A stretch of 64,000 nt of DNA from Planctomycetia bacterium (GCA_016795155.1 JAEUIE010000022.1:1-64000); one strand, 5' to 3'; positions 42,486 through 51,646 are shown, counted from the first letter of the stretch. Program-made: numbers and translations. The notes: generated by a model from the letters alone, not told the origin.

Positions 42486-44207
42486 ATGAACAGTGGAAAT
42501 ATGCGGCTTTTTATTGCGTGCTTCATTGCACTCATTGCCACGTCGTTTGGTTTCATCATTCGTGCCCTGACGATGGATACCTGGGCAGCCGAATTTGGCT
42601 TCAGCGAAACACAGAAAGGTGAAATCTTCGGCGTTGGCCTCTGGCCCTTCGCGATCAGTATCGTTCTCTTCAGCCTGATCATCGACAAAATCGGTTATGG
42701 AAAGGCAATGTTCTTTGCCTTCATCTGTCACCTTGGTTCCATTGCCCTCACCATCTACGCTTACAAATTCAAGCCTGCCGCCGGCTTGCCTGCCGCTGAA
42801 GCAGATCAGATGCGGCAATCAGCCTACTGGATTCTTTACTTTGCCAACTTTATTGTCGCCTTGGCCAATGGCACCGTGGAAGCAGTGATCAATCCCGTTG
42901 TAGCCACCATGTTCTCTCGCGATAAAACCAAATGGCTCAACATCCTGCACGCAGGTTGGCCCGGCGGACTGGTCCTTGCCGGCTTGCTAGTCATCGGCAT
43001 GAAAAACTACGCTCCTGAGCTTCAGCTCATTCCCGATGCTCCCGTCTGGTGTACGCGAGTGCTATTGCTGGCTATTCCTGTCGTTCTGTACGGCTTATTG
43101 ATGCTGGGCTGCAAATTCCCCGTTAATGAGCGTGTTGCAGCGGGAGTTTCCTACCGCGATATGCTCAAGGAAGTCGGCTTCCTGGGCGCTCTGGTGGTTA
43201 CCTCACTGATCGTTTTCGAAGTGACCCGCGTTCTCGAAGGCATGGATGCAGTCAAGTTGTTCGGCGGTGCTGAGTGGAGCAAGGTGGTCTATACGCTTGA
43301 GTTAGGCAAATTCCAGTTCCCCATTGAAATGAAACTCGCTGTCAAGCTCGGCATCATTCTCGGCATCAGCCTGCTCTTCGGTCTGTGGGTACTTTCCCTG
43401 GGCCGTTTCATGTTCTTCTTCCTCATGCTAATCATGATTCCGCTGGCTATCACCGAACTGGGTACCGACACCTGGATCACCAGCCTGATGGAACCTGAAA
43501 TGGCAGCCCTCGGCATCAGCATGGGTGTAGGCAAACTCGATCCGGCCTGGGTGCTCATATATACCTCAGCCATCATGATGATCCTGCGACTCTTCTTCGC
43601 AGGCCCCATCGTGCACAAGCTCACTCCGCTGGGTCTGCTCGCAGTCAGTGCCTTGATTGCCGCTGTTGGCCTGATGGCACTCTCCAAATCGACAGGCATC
43701 ATGATTCTGGTGGCTGCGACCCTCTATGGTTTTGGCAAGACTTTCTTCTGGCCAACCATGCTGGGCGTGGTCTCGGAACAGTTTCCCAAGGGTGGTGCCC
43801 TCACGCTCAACATGATGGGTGGCGTGGGTATGCTTGGAGTCGGTGTGCTCGGTGCTGCCTTGCTCGGTAACATCCAGGATCAGAACATTGATTCCACACT
43901 CAAGAAAGAACACACCGCACTGCACGACAAGGTGATGGGACAGACCAAGGCGAGTCTGTTTGGCCCATATCAGCCCATCGATAATGACAAGCTGGCCAAA
44001 CTCTCGGACGATGACAAAAAGACGGTCAAGGATATTCAGGATGGCTCCAAGAAGAGCGCTCTCTTCTCGCTCACTGATATTTCCGTCGTCGTCTTCCCGA
44101 TCTTCATGCTCGTCTGCTACCTCATCCTGATCCTCTACTTCAAGGGCAGGGGAGGCTACAAGGCAGAACTGCTCCCCACCGGTCAACCCGCCGGCGGCTT
44201 CCACTAA
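42486..44207 (+). CDS. Major facilitator superfamily transporter, 573 aa
   Basis: An MFS carrier with about twelve hydrophobic helices. The first half has the motif-A-like loop between helices 2 and 3 (IIDKIGYGKAMFF). An unusual charged segment of about 70 residues (NIQDQNIDSTLKKEHTALHD to DIQDGSKKSAL) lies before the last helix, and total length is above the family norm of about 400-450. AGGAAAG is just upstream of the ATG. Nearest family types are sugar or organic-anion carriers; the substrate is unknown. Confidence 0.85.
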   Translation: MNSGNMRLFIACFIALIATSFGFIIRALTMDTWAAEFGFSETQKGEIFGVGLWPFAISIVLFSLIIDKIGYGKAMFFAFICHLGSIALTIYAYKFKPAAGLPAAEADQMRQSAYWILYFANFIVALANGTVEAVINPVVATMFSRDKTKWLNILHAGWPGGLVLAGLLVIGMKNYAPELQLIPDAPVWCTRVLLLAIPVVLYGLLMLGCKFPVNERVAAGVSYRDMLKEVGFLGALVVTSLIVFEVTRVLEGMDAVKLFGGAEWSKVVYTLELGKFQFPIEMKLAVKLGIILGISLLFGLWVLSLGRFMFFFLMLIMIPLAITELGTDTWITSLMEPEMAALGISMGVGKLDPAWVLIYTSAIMMILRLFFAGPIVHKLTPLGLLAVSALIAAVGLMALSKSTGIMILVAATLYGFGKTFFWPTMLGVVSEQFPKGGALTLNMMGGVGMLGVGVLGAALLGNIQDQNIDSTLKKEHTALHDKVMGQTKASLFGPYQPIDNDKLAKLSDDDKKTVKDIQDGSKKSALFSLTDISVVVFPIFMLVCYLILILYFKGRGGYKAELLPTGQPAGGFH

Positions 44208-44227
44208 AAAATCCTCTTCCCCATTTA

Positions 44228-44252
44228 GCCCCCGACTCTTCAAGTCGGGGGC
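44228..44252 (+). terminator. Hairpin after the MFS gene
   Basis: GCCCCCGACT pairs perfectly with AGTCGGGGGC around CTTCA. The T tract is absent, so it is either a weak terminator or a repeat. A second GC-rich hairpin (GGCCC/GGGCC) lies near 44330. Confidence 0.5.
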
Positions 44253-44413
44253 GGGTGCGTGCGGTGATGATTGTCAACTACGATATTCCCTTGCAATAAC
44301 ATTACACCTTCGCGCGGTCACGCCCCCGGCCCGAAGGGCCGAGGGCCAAATAGCATCGGAAATTCCACCGCAAATACCAATGCAATCACAACGCAAAATT
44401 CTAAAATGCGAGT

Positions 44414-45199
44414 ATGCCATCAGGTCGTTCACTTACATTTCTCGGTACAGGTACGTCAACCGGTGTTCCTGTTCTCGGTTGCGATTGCAAGGTGTGTACC
44501 TCCACCAACCCATGCAACCATCGTTATCGCAGCAGCGTGCTACTGAATGTACCGCAAGGCAGAATCCTCATCGATACACCGCCTGAACTGCGTCTGTCGC
44601 TGCTGCGTGAGAAAGTGCCTTTCGTTCACGCTATCCTGCTCACCCATTTCCACGTCGACCATCTCTATGGCCTGGATGATGTCAGGCTGTTTCCCCGTCA
44701 TCTGGAAAGACCGCTGCAGGTTTACTGCAATGAGGAAACTGAAGCGGTAGTCCGCAAGGTCTTCGCCTATGCCTTTGCCGACGGCGTGGAGCATCTGCCT
44801 CGAGGTATGTTGCCGCAGATTCAGTTTATTCGAGTTGAACCGGGCGTTCCGTTTGAAGTGCTGGGCGAAAAAATCACACCGGTATACCTGGAGCATGGAA
44901 GGTTCAATGTGCTCGGCTACCGCATCCACAACCTCGCCTATTGCACGGATGTCAGCAGAATACCCAACAACAGCAAAGATCTACTCACCGGGCTGGATAC
45001 GCTGATTCTAGATTCACTACGGCGTCGGCATCATCCCGCCCATCTTTCGCTGGAACAGGCAATTGATACGGTGCGGGAACTGCAACCGAGCAAGGCTTAT
45101 TTCACGCACATCAGCCATGAAATGGATCATGCCGAAATCAGCAACGAATTGCCAGAGCATATTAAGTTGGCATACGACGGGTTAAAAGTGGATTTCTAA
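44414..45199 (+). CDS. MBL-fold metallo-hydrolase (PhnP-like), 261 aa
   Basis: A metallo-beta-lactamase-fold phosphodiesterase-like enzyme. The metal motif is THFHVDHLYGLDD, with later ligands in YLEHGRFNVLGYR, YCTDVSRIP and HISHEMDH. The opening TFLGTGTSTGVPVLGCDCKVC carries the cysteines typical of PhnP/GloB-like members. It probably cleaves a cyclic phosphodiester. The gene ends 2 bp before the guanylyltransferase gene, so they form an operon. Confidence 0.9.
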   Translation: MPSGRSLTFLGTGTSTGVPVLGCDCKVCTSTNPCNHRYRSSVLLNVPQGRILIDTPPELRLSLLREKVPFVHAILLTHFHVDHLYGLDDVRLFPRHLERPLQVYCNEETEAVVRKVFAYAFADGVEHLPRGMLPQIQFIRVEPGVPFEVLGEKITPVYLEHGRFNVLGYRIHNLAYCTDVSRIPNNSKDLLTGLDTLILDSLRRRHHPAHLSLEQAIDTVRELQPSKAYFTHISHEMDHAEISNELPEHIKLAYDGLKVDF

Positions 45200-45201
45200 A
45201 G

Positions 45202-46293
45202 ATGGCTACTCACGCGATCATCATGGCAGGTGGAGGCGGAACGCGGTTCTGGCCACGCAGTCGGGCTGCCAGACCCAAGCAGTTTTTGAAACTGACTGGC
45301 GACCGTTCGCTCATTCAAATTGCCTTTGACCGGATAGAAGCGATAGCCAGGCCGGAACATCGCTGGGTCGTCACGGGCAGCAGCATGGCAAGCCTGGTGC
45401 ATGAACAGTTGCCTGACTTGCTGCCAGATCGCTTGGTGCCTGAACCGATGGGGCGCGATACCGCAGCCTGCATCGGCGTGGCTGCTGCACTCGTTGCCCA
45501 GGCCGATCCTGATGCGGTCATGGTGGTAACCCCGGCAGATCATGTCATTGAGCCGATTGCATTGTTTCAAAAGGTAGTCTCTGCAGCGGTGGAACTCACC
45601 CAGGAACATCCACAGGCATTGGTAACATTCGGTATTCCGCCAACCTATGCCGCAACAGGCTTTGGCTACATCGAACGAGGAGAAAAGTTGCCAGGCCGCA
45701 GCGGCGTCGAAGCTTTTCGCATCAAGGCATTCAAGGAAAAACCCGATGCGGTAACAGCACAGCAGTATATCAATGCGGGTTGTTTTTACTGGAATTCCGG
45801 CATCTTTGTCTGGCGTGCTGCCACGATTCTGGCTGAACTGAAGCGGCTGCATCCCACCTTGCATGATGCGGTACAGCGAATCGCAGCAGCCTGGCCCACG
45901 CCCGATCGGCTGGAAGTCTTTCGCAGGGAATTTGAACCGCTCAAACGCATCAGCATTGATTATGCCGTAATGGAACATTGCCAGCAGGGTCTGGTGCTAC
46001 CTGCCCCATTCAGTTGGGATGATGTAGGAAGCTGGCAGGCCCTGGAACGACACTTCCCGCAGGATGAACTTCACAACACGGTCATCGGCGCTGAGCATAT
46101 CAAGCTCGATACCAGTCGATGCATTGTGATGGGTGACCACACTACCGGCCAGATCATCGCCACGGTGGGTGTGGAGGATTTACTGATCGTTCGCGAAGGC
46201 CCCTACACGCTGATTGCCCGTCGCGATGATGAAGCGGGCATCAAAAAACTGGTCGAGCATCTCAAGGAGAAAAAACGGGAAGATTTGCTTTAA
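45202..46293 (+). CDS. manC: Mannose-1-phosphate guanylyltransferase, 363 aa
   Basis: Makes GDP-mannose from mannose-1-phosphate and GTP for glycan synthesis. The nucleotidyltransferase signature is MAGGGGTRFWPRSR, and further marks are EPMGRDTAACIGVAA, VVTPADHVI, FKEKPDAVTAQQY, GCFYWNSGIFVW and FSWDDVGSW. The C-terminal beta-helix part is present and there is no isomerase domain. The start lies 2 bp after the MBL gene. It serves the cell's glycan/LPS machinery (see lpxA, the LptD-like protein and the O-antigen ligase). Confidence 0.92.
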   Translation: MATHAIIMAGGGGTRFWPRSRAARPKQFLKLTGDRSLIQIAFDRIEAIARPEHRWVVTGSSMASLVHEQLPDLLPDRLVPEPMGRDTAACIGVAAALVAQADPDAVMVVTPADHVIEPIALFQKVVSAAVELTQEHPQALVTFGIPPTYAATGFGYIERGEKLPGRSGVEAFRIKAFKEKPDAVTAQQYINAGCFYWNSGIFVWRAATILAELKRLHPTLHDAVQRIAAAWPTPDRLEVFRREFEPLKRISIDYAVMEHCQQGLVLPAPFSWDDVGSWQALERHFPQDELHNTVIGAEHIKLDTSRCIVMGDHTTGQIIATVGVEDLLIVREGPYTLIARRDDEAGIKKLVEHLKEKKREDLL

Positions 46294-46297
46294 AGAC

Positions 46298-46405
46298 AAG
46301 TGCTCGGTGCTGAGTGCTCCGTTCTCAGTGAGAATAGGATATTTTGACATTTCCTAATGAATTAGCCACTAAGTTGAGCACTGAGCACCCAGCACTGAGC
46401 ACTTT
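46298..46405. repeat. Inverted AGTGCT/AGCACT tandem repeats
   Basis: AAGTGCTCGGTGCTGAGTGC (46298-46317) and GAGCACTGAGCACCCAGC with CACTGAGCACTT (46376-46405) are tandem heptamer-like repeats facing each other around an AT-rich centre of about 45 bp. They can fold into a long imperfect hairpin. Related units are at 26981-27009. Confidence 0.6.
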
Positions 46406-46473
46406 GTATTCTCTGGCCTTTCACCCCTGTTTCCCTACATTATTAGTTCGTTAGTTAGACAATATTAGCAGAA

Positions 46474-46497
46474 GCCGCGCCGTGGCGCGGCATTTTT
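46474..46497 (+). terminator. GC-rich hairpin plus T run just before the trigger factor start
   Basis: GCCGCGCC-GT-GGCGCGGC is a perfect 8-bp stem, followed by ATTTTTG. It ends 16 nt before the ATG and 3 nt before GGAG. It can terminate the upstream manC transcript or act as a leader attenuator. Confidence 0.65.
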
Positions 46498-46513
46498 GTC
46501 GGAGTAGTCAGCA

Positions 46514-47980
46514 ATGGCGAGCGAAGTCCTTGAGACACCTGCAAGCACCGAGCCTGAGAAGCCCAAGCCGCTCACCCAGGAAGTTACCATTCAGGATGCC
46601 GGCCCCTGCCTGAAGCATGTCAAGGTAGTGGTGGCTGCCAACGACATCAGCGAGCGCGTTCAAAGCAAATTCAAGGAAATGATGCCAGAAGTGCACACCC
46701 CCGGCTTCCGCCCAGGCAAGGCCCCTCGCAAGCTGGTCGAAAAGCAGTTCCACAAGGAAGTGACAGATCAGCTCAAAGGCGAACTGCTGCTCCAGAGCCT
46801 GGAACAACTGGCTGATGATTACAAGCTCAACCCCATTTCTCAGCCTCAGATTGATCCGTTCAAGGTCGATATGCCCAAAGACGGGGCACTCACCTATGAA
46901 TTTGATGTCGAAGTCGCACCGGAGTTCGATCTGCCCGATTACAAGGGGCTGAAGATCAAGCGGCCAACCCGAACCTTCACTGATGCTGACATTGCCGACG
47001 CCCAGACCAAGTTCCTGCGTCGCTTTGCTACCACCGAAGACAAAGATGGCCCTGCTGCTATGGATGACATTGTCGTCGCTGATGTCGTAGTGAAAGACGG
47101 CGACAACCAGCTTTCCACCTTCGAAAACCTGCAGCTGCGAGTCGATCCTCAGTTGGCCTTCAAGGATGGCATCGCTGAGCAGTTTGGCAAGAGCATCGTA
47201 GGCGCCAAGCCAGGCGATGAGAAAATCGCTGACATCACTCTTTCCAACGCACTGGCTGATGAAAACCTGCGTGGCAAGAAGGTGAAAGGCCATTTCAGCA
47301 TCAAGAGCGTTTCCAAAGTCGTGATGCCTGAACTGAGCGAAGCATTCCTCAGCGAACTGGGTGTAGACAACGCCGATGGACTGAAGGAAAAGATCAAGGA
47401 AGCACTCGAACGCCAGTTGCAGTATGAACAGCGCCAGCAGGCCCGCAGCCAGGTGCTCGAAATCCTGGCTGGTTCCGCCACCTGGGATCTTCCCCTTGAT
47501 CTGCTCCGCCGTCAGGCTTCCAAGACCCTCAATCGCCGCGTCATGGAAATGCGTAGCTCAGGCTTCTCGGAACCAGAAATTCGCAGCCAGCTGGCACTCC
47601 TTCAGCAGGATGCGATGGCCACCACAGCTCGTGGCTTGAAAGAATACTTCGTTCTGCAGAAGATTTCCGAAGTTGAGAAGATTGATGTTGAAGATGATGA
47701 CATCACGCAGGAAATCGAAACCATGGCTGAGGCCAGTGATGAATCGCCTCGCAAGGTGCGTGCCCGCATTGAACGTGAGAACATGATGGAAGCCCTCATG
47801 ACTCAAGTTCTCGAACGCAAGACCCTCGACTTCGTCCTCTCCAGTGCGGTCTATGAAGATGTTCCCCTGGATGCCAAGCCCATGGCGAATGTTGCCTCCA
47901 TCGAAGGCAGTGCATCAGGCAGCGAGGAAGAAGTGCTTCCTGCTCTGGAAACCGCTGAAACCGAGAAAGAAAAAGAGTAA
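46514..47980 (+). CDS. tig: Trigger factor, ribosome-associated chaperone
   Basis: The product has 488 aa. The N-terminal ribosome-binding domain carries the FRPGKAPRKLVEKQF loop, a version of the GFRxGKxP signature. The PPIase-like domain follows (about 175-255), then the long helical arm region, where the ELGVDNADGLKEKIKEALE segment is typical. The C-terminal tail is extended and acidic (SASGSEEEVLPALETAETEK). GGAG precedes the ATG by 9 nt. It binds nascent chains at the exit tunnel. Confidence 0.9.
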   Translation: MASEVLETPASTEPEKPKPLTQEVTIQDAGPCLKHVKVVVAANDISERVQSKFKEMMPEVHTPGFRPGKAPRKLVEKQFHKEVTDQLKGELLLQSLEQLADDYKLNPISQPQIDPFKVDMPKDGALTYEFDVEVAPEFDLPDYKGLKIKRPTRTFTDADIADAQTKFLRRFATTEDKDGPAAMDDIVVADVVVKDGDNQLSTFENLQLRVDPQLAFKDGIAEQFGKSIVGAKPGDEKIADITLSNALADENLRGKKVKGHFSIKSVSKVVMPELSEAFLSELGVDNADGLKEKIKEALERQLQYEQRQQARSQVLEILAGSATWDLPLDLLRRQASKTLNRRVMEMRSSGFSEPEIRSQLALLQQDAMATTARGLKEYFVLQKISEVEKIDVEDDDITQEIETMAEASDESPRKVRARIERENMMEALMTQVLERKTLDFVLSSAVYEDVPLDAKPMANVASIEGSASGSEEEVLPALETAETEKEKE

Positions 47981-48000
47981 ACACACTCTACTATTCAGAA

Positions 48001-48036
48001 ACCCACGGACTGCTGTCTGTGGGTTTCTTCGTTTTA
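48001..48036. terminator. Bidirectional terminator between tig and the HtrA gene
   Basis: ACCCACGGAC pairs with GTCTGTGGGT (48015-48024, one G-U), followed by TTCTTCGTTTT. It is a close relative of the palindrome at 8784-8807. Confidence 0.8.
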
Positions 48037-49104
48037 CTTTCGAATATTGGGAAACCGAACCGAATAATCTTCAATCGGGCACTGAACCACTACCCTGCGT
48101 CGTTCCCGCCAGACCACAAACGTGGCTGGTTTGCCGATGGGCAAACTGCTGATCATGTTAATACAGTGGTTTTCATTGCGAATAACCTGCTGATTCACCT
48201 CCAGAATAACATCACCTCGCTGCAACCCGGCATTACCAGCCGGGCCATCGCGGCGGACATCTTCAATCAAGGCTCCCCAGCCTCGGTCGAGTCCCAACTT
48301 CAGTGCCTCAAAGGGTTCCAGTGAAACCGCCAGTTGTACGCCAATGTAACCTCGTGATACAAAGCCCTTGTCAATCAATTGCTCTGCAGCCTTCTTGAAA
48401 TAATTGATGGGAATGCTGAAGGAAATACCATTGCTGCCACCACTGGGCGATGCAATAGCGGTGTTGATGCCGACCACTTCGCCCTTGAGATTGATCAATG
48501 GCCCGCCACTGGAACCGGGGTTGATCGCTGCATCGCTTTGAATGAAATCCTTGATGTGAATCTCGGAACCCAGGCTGACCTGTCCACGCCCCAAAGCACT
48601 GACGATGCCATGCGTAAGAGATTGGCTGAGACCGAATGGCGAACCGATGGCCAGTATCCATTGCCCCTGTTGTAACTCATCGCTGTTCCCAATAGCTGCA
48701 GAAGCAAGGTTATCATTGGTATCAAGATGCAGCACAGCAATATCTGCAGCAGGGTACGTCCAGACCTTTTTGGGTTTGATCAGCTTGCCATCCGCCAGTT
48801 GCAGAATGATATTCTCAGGTTGCGAATACTCGACAATATGGTTGTTGGTAAAGACATAGTAGCCTGGCCGGTTATCGAGTTTGACAATGACGCCCGATCC
48901 TGAATCTTCCAGTTGCTTCTTGACGCTTTGGACAGTTTGTGTTTTACGCGCTTCGATGGAAACCACCGATGGAGCCAGCTTCCTGGCAACCAATTGGAAA
49001 CGTTCGCTGAGTGCTACCACATCGGTGACAACCGGTGGCGATTGGGCAATACTCCACGAACTGGAGATGCAGAAGACTGCGGTGATTATCAGCAGGCGAA
49101 TCAT
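48034..49104 (-). CDS. HtrA/DegP-like trypsin-type serine protease with PDZ domain, 356 aa
   Basis: An exported protease for protein quality control. Signal peptide IRLLIITAVFCISSSWSIA. The catalytic triad is visible as His in YVFTNNHIVEY, Asp in AADIAVLHLDTNDN and Ser in NPGSSGGPLINLKG. One PDZ domain follows (about 255-345: RGYIGVQLAVSL, GPAGNAGLQRGDVILEVNQQ). Having a single PDZ, it resembles DegS-like or planctomycete HtrA forms. The ATG at 49104 is preferred because GGAG lies 7 nt upstream; the frame is open further. Confidence 0.92.
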   Translation of the reverse strand: MIRLLIITAVFCISSSWSIAQSPPVVTDVVALSERFQLVARKLAPSVVSIEARKTQTVQSVKKQLEDSGSGVIVKLDNRPGYYVFTNNHIVEYSQPENIILQLADGKLIKPKKVWTYPAADIAVLHLDTNDNLASAAIGNSDELQQGQWILAIGSPFGLSQSLTHGIVSALGRGQVSLGSEIHIKDFIQSDAAINPGSSGGPLINLKGEVVGINTAIASPSGGSNGISFSIPINYFKKAAEQLIDKGFVSRGYIGVQLAVSLEPFEALKLGLDRGWGALIEDVRRDGPAGNAGLQRGDVILEVNQQVIRNENHCINMISSLPIGKPATFVVWRERRRVVVQCPIEDYSVRFPNIRK

Positions 49105-49162
49105 GGCAATACTCCGCAGACAAAAGTAACCTGACAGCCCATGCAAAAAGTCATGCGTTCGG

Positions 49163-49202
49163 GTGCCACGGTTTGCGTGTACTCACGCTAACCGTGCAAT
49201 TC
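49163..49202. repeat. CCACGGTTTGCGTG repeat, copy 1
   Basis: GCCACGGTTTGCGTG-TACT-CACGCTAACCGTGC is a near-perfect palindrome with one internal mismatch. It recurs at 50341-50370 with the loop deleted. It lies upstream of the HtrA gene. Confidence 0.65.
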
Positions 49203-49311
49203 ACCGCAGAGTAACTATTGTGGGCTTACCTGGATGCCATTGTACCTGTTCAAGCCGTCTGACTCAGGATCAGTTGCAGCAGAATCGTGGAAAATGCAGA
49301 TATAAAAGACT

Positions 49312-49339
49312 GCAAGCCGGTCGAAACCGACCGGCTTGC
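49312..49339 (-). terminator. Terminator of the DksA-like gene
   Basis: GCAAGCCGGTCG pairs perfectly with CGACCGGCTTGC (12 bp) around a 4-nt loop. On the minus strand it is followed by AGTCTTTTATAT. Confidence 0.8.
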
Positions 49340-49360
49340 CCAGGTGTTACAGTTTGTCAG

Positions 49361-49816
49361 TTAGTCATGTTCCAGCGCAGCCAGATCGAGCTTGCTGGGT
49401 TCGTCGTGGTAACGACGGGCAGAATCGTAGACATTTTCCCAGTTACCACGTCGATTGTCATGGAAATCAGCTGGGTTCCTTTCGAGTTCCCGCTGACAGG
49501 GCATGCAATACACACTGTAAGGCAGTGCATTCAGCCGTGCCACTACGATTTTCTTCGAGCAATGCTCGCAGATACCGTAGGTCCCGTGTTTAAGCTTGGA
49601 AATCGCCTTCTCGATGAGCGTCAGCTCACGAGATTCGATCTCCGCAAGGGAGCTGTTCACTTCCTCAGCGCCGCTGTCAAACGCAGCGTCGGCTTCATCG
49701 CCCGTTGAATCGCCTATATTCAAATCGGCCAAATCCCGTGCCAGGATGGCGCGGAGAGAATCTCGACGTTCAACCAGGCGCTGATGAAGCTTCAGTAAAG
49801 CATCATTTCGTGCCAT
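49361..49816 (-). CDS. DksA/TraR-family zinc-finger protein, 151 aa
   Basis: A transcription regulator of the DksA type that would bind RNA polymerase in its secondary channel. A helical N-terminal part (LLKLHQRLVERRDSLRAIL) is followed by an acidic region with GDEADAAFDS, then a C4 zinc finger (CEHC...CMPC) after KLKHGTYGI. A charged tail of about 40 residues extends beyond the finger. GGAG lies 8 nt before the ATG at 49816. Whether it senses ppGpp like E. coli DksA cannot be told; many family members do not. Confidence 0.88.
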   Translation of the reverse strand: MARNDALLKLHQRLVERRDSLRAILARDLADLNIGDSTGDEADAAFDSGAEEVNSSLAEIESRELTLIEKAISKLKHGTYGICEHCSKKIVVARLNALPYSVYCMPCQRELERNPADFHDNRRGNWENVYDSARRYHDEPSKLDLAALEHD

Positions 49817-49831
49817 AGTTGTTCTCCTCAA

Positions 49832-50340
49832 GGTGATAGACCAGTTGTTGAGACATTATTCGCCAAACCAGCGAGAACGTTTCAACTAAAAGGTGAATTG
49901 ACAGGAGCAAGGATCATGCCATTCACTGGAGAATTGTTGTTCTGCTGGTCAGTTTTTGGATATACTGCCGCAGGATTCGTTTCTTCTTGTCTCACACTAA
50001 ATGCGCGACAGGGAGAAACTTGCAAGCCTTGTATCACAATCAGGCAATCCTTTGCCAATTTGGCACATCATTCTGGTGCAGTGCGGTTCGTTAAGCTGTA
50101 ACTTAGCGTTGTGTTGTTGTCCAACCCTAGCGCACTTTACAGGCTCATGCTGTGAGAAATGCCATATTTCAATGAAATACCATGGCAACGAAATCACTTC
50201 CACTGCCACGAGTGGTACCATTAACACCATAGACGATGGGAATTTGAATTAGTTCAGCATAATCGTAAAAATCATGATTGCTTAACTATTGCATGGAGCA
50301 ATGAATCGACTTCTCCCATAGGAAATCCCGCAAGACGTGT
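49832..50340. other. Half-kilobase region without a convincing gene
   Basis: Small open frames on both strands lack ribosome sites, signal peptides or familiar motifs. The region includes AT-rich sequence and ends at a dispersed repeat. A small RNA or decayed gene is possible; I see nothing specific. Confidence 0.45.
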
Positions 50341-50370
50341 GCCACGGTTTGCGTGCACGCTAACCGTGCC
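50341..50370. repeat. CCACGGTTTGCGTG repeat, copy 2
   Basis: GCCACGGTTTGCGTG is followed directly by CACGCTAACCGTGCC, the same arms as 49165-49199 but sharing one central CACG. Both copies are followed by AATTCA. Confidence 0.65.
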
Positions 50371-50406
50371 AATTCATTACATATAAACGTTTGCGGGCTG
50401 AATGAG

Positions 50407-51645
50407 TCATCGTTTATCCGCAATCCGGTACAAATGGCTTCTCGTGCGAAGTATCAAACTGTTATCAACAATAGCAGGTGAGGCATTGCCACCGGTTTCC
50501 AGCTTATTTTCCGCTAATAAGCGGTATTCCTTGCCCGGAGCCAGCACCAGTGTGTTGCCTTCCTGATTCATGAAAAACAGCTTTCCATCTCCATAGACCG
50601 GCGAGGCCCAGAAGTTACCTGCATGCCGTTTCTGCCAGAGTTCCTTGCCATTGCTGGCATCGAGACAGGTTACAATACCTGCATCGCTGATCATGTAAAT
50701 GAAGCCATCGATTAAAATCGGAGAACTACGCTTGGGAACCGTTTTAGTATTGGTCCATGTCGGCTTACGTTCTGCAGAACCAGTATCAGGCACAGCAATC
50801 AGATTGCTGGGGCCATCACCTGTAGTGAAATAAAAGTGTCCCAGGCCATGCAGTACCCTGGCAGACGCATTCATGCCACCATGCCGTACATGCCAGAGTT
50901 CTTCACCCGTTTTCGGGTTATAGGCCATGCTGGCCACTGCTCCTGGGCTGATCATCTGCACAACCCCGTTGATCTTGAACAATCCCGGTGTGCTGTAGGC
51001 CTTCTTGTTGTCGCCGTTACTGGTCTTGTAGTCCGTGCTGCGCTCTTTCTTCCAGACGGTTTTGCCGTCAGTTTTACTGATTGCAGCAAGATACTGCTGA
51101 TCCACACCATCAAAACTCAATAGCAGCAGGTCTTCAAATAAGACGACCGAAGAGCCTGGACCGCGAAAGTGATCGCAGGGAAAGTCGCGACGTTCCCAAA
51201 CCTTGGCGCCATTAACAGTATCCAGGCAGGCTGTGCCATATGAACCAAAGTGGACATACACCCGACCCGGTTCGATGGCTGGCGAACAGGAGGCATAGCT
51301 GTTCGTCGCATGGCAGAACTCAGGCTTCTCCACATCAAACACCTTGATGTTGTGAAGAATAGAACCTGATTGAAGATCAACGCACACGGCATATAGTTGC
51401 TTGCCATCTTCCGGAGCGGTGGTCAGCCAGATTTGATTGTTTAGAACTACCGGTGAAGACCAGCCTTTGCCATGAATGGCCGTCTTCCATCGGATGTTCT
51501 CTTTCTCACTCCAGGTTTGTGGAAGCGTGGTACCTGGTGCAGCGTGGCCAGTTCCATGGTTGCCACGATATTCAGTCCAATGGTCACCCGCTGTGAGGGC
51601 AACTGTCACGATGCATAAGAGGATGAGTACCAGACCGTTACGCAT
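50407..51645 (-). CDS. PQQ-binding-like beta-propeller (BamB-like) secreted protein, 412 aa
   Basis: An eight-bladed-type propeller of the PQQ/BamB family, common in planctomycetes as an extracytoplasmic protein. The signal peptide is NGLVLILLCIVTVALTAGD. Repeated blade motifs include NIRWKTAIHGKGWSSPVV, DGKTVWKKERS, NPKTGEELWHVRHG and DASNGKELWQKRHAGNF. The ATG at 51645 has GAAGG 5 nt upstream and lies 2 bp from the stop of the preceding small membrane gene, so the two are coupled. Function is unknown; related planctomycete proteins lie near sulfatases or DUF1501 genes, as here. Confidence 0.88.
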   Translation of the reverse strand: MRNGLVLILLCIVTVALTAGDHWTEYRGNHGTGHAAPGTTLPQTWSEKENIRWKTAIHGKGWSSPVVLNNQIWLTTAPEDGKQLYAVCVDLQSGSILHNIKVFDVEKPEFCHATNSYASCSPAIEPGRVYVHFGSYGTACLDTVNGAKVWERRDFPCDHFRGPGSSVVLFEDLLLLSFDGVDQQYLAAISKTDGKTVWKKERSTDYKTSNGDNKKAYSTPGLFKINGVVQMISPGAVASMAYNPKTGEELWHVRHGGMNASARVLHGLGHFYFTTGDGPSNLIAVPDTGSAERKPTWTNTKTVPKRSSPILIDGFIYMISDAGIVTCLDASNGKELWQKRHAGNFWASPVYGDGKLFFMNQEGNTLVLAPGKEYRLLAENKLETGGNASPAIVDNSLILRTRSHLYRIADKR

Positions 51646-51646
51646 G

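Noticed and set aside
44300-44345. Possible tRNA or riboswitch from GC-rich hairpins before the MBL gene
   Set aside because: Only one short hairpin can be drawn; there is no cloverleaf, no CCA end and no known aptamer motif.
49898-50252. Two short plus-strand frames (49898-50101 and 50001-50252)
   Set aside because: Cys-rich but irregular composition, no ribosome site and no family resemblance; likely chance frames in an intergenic region.
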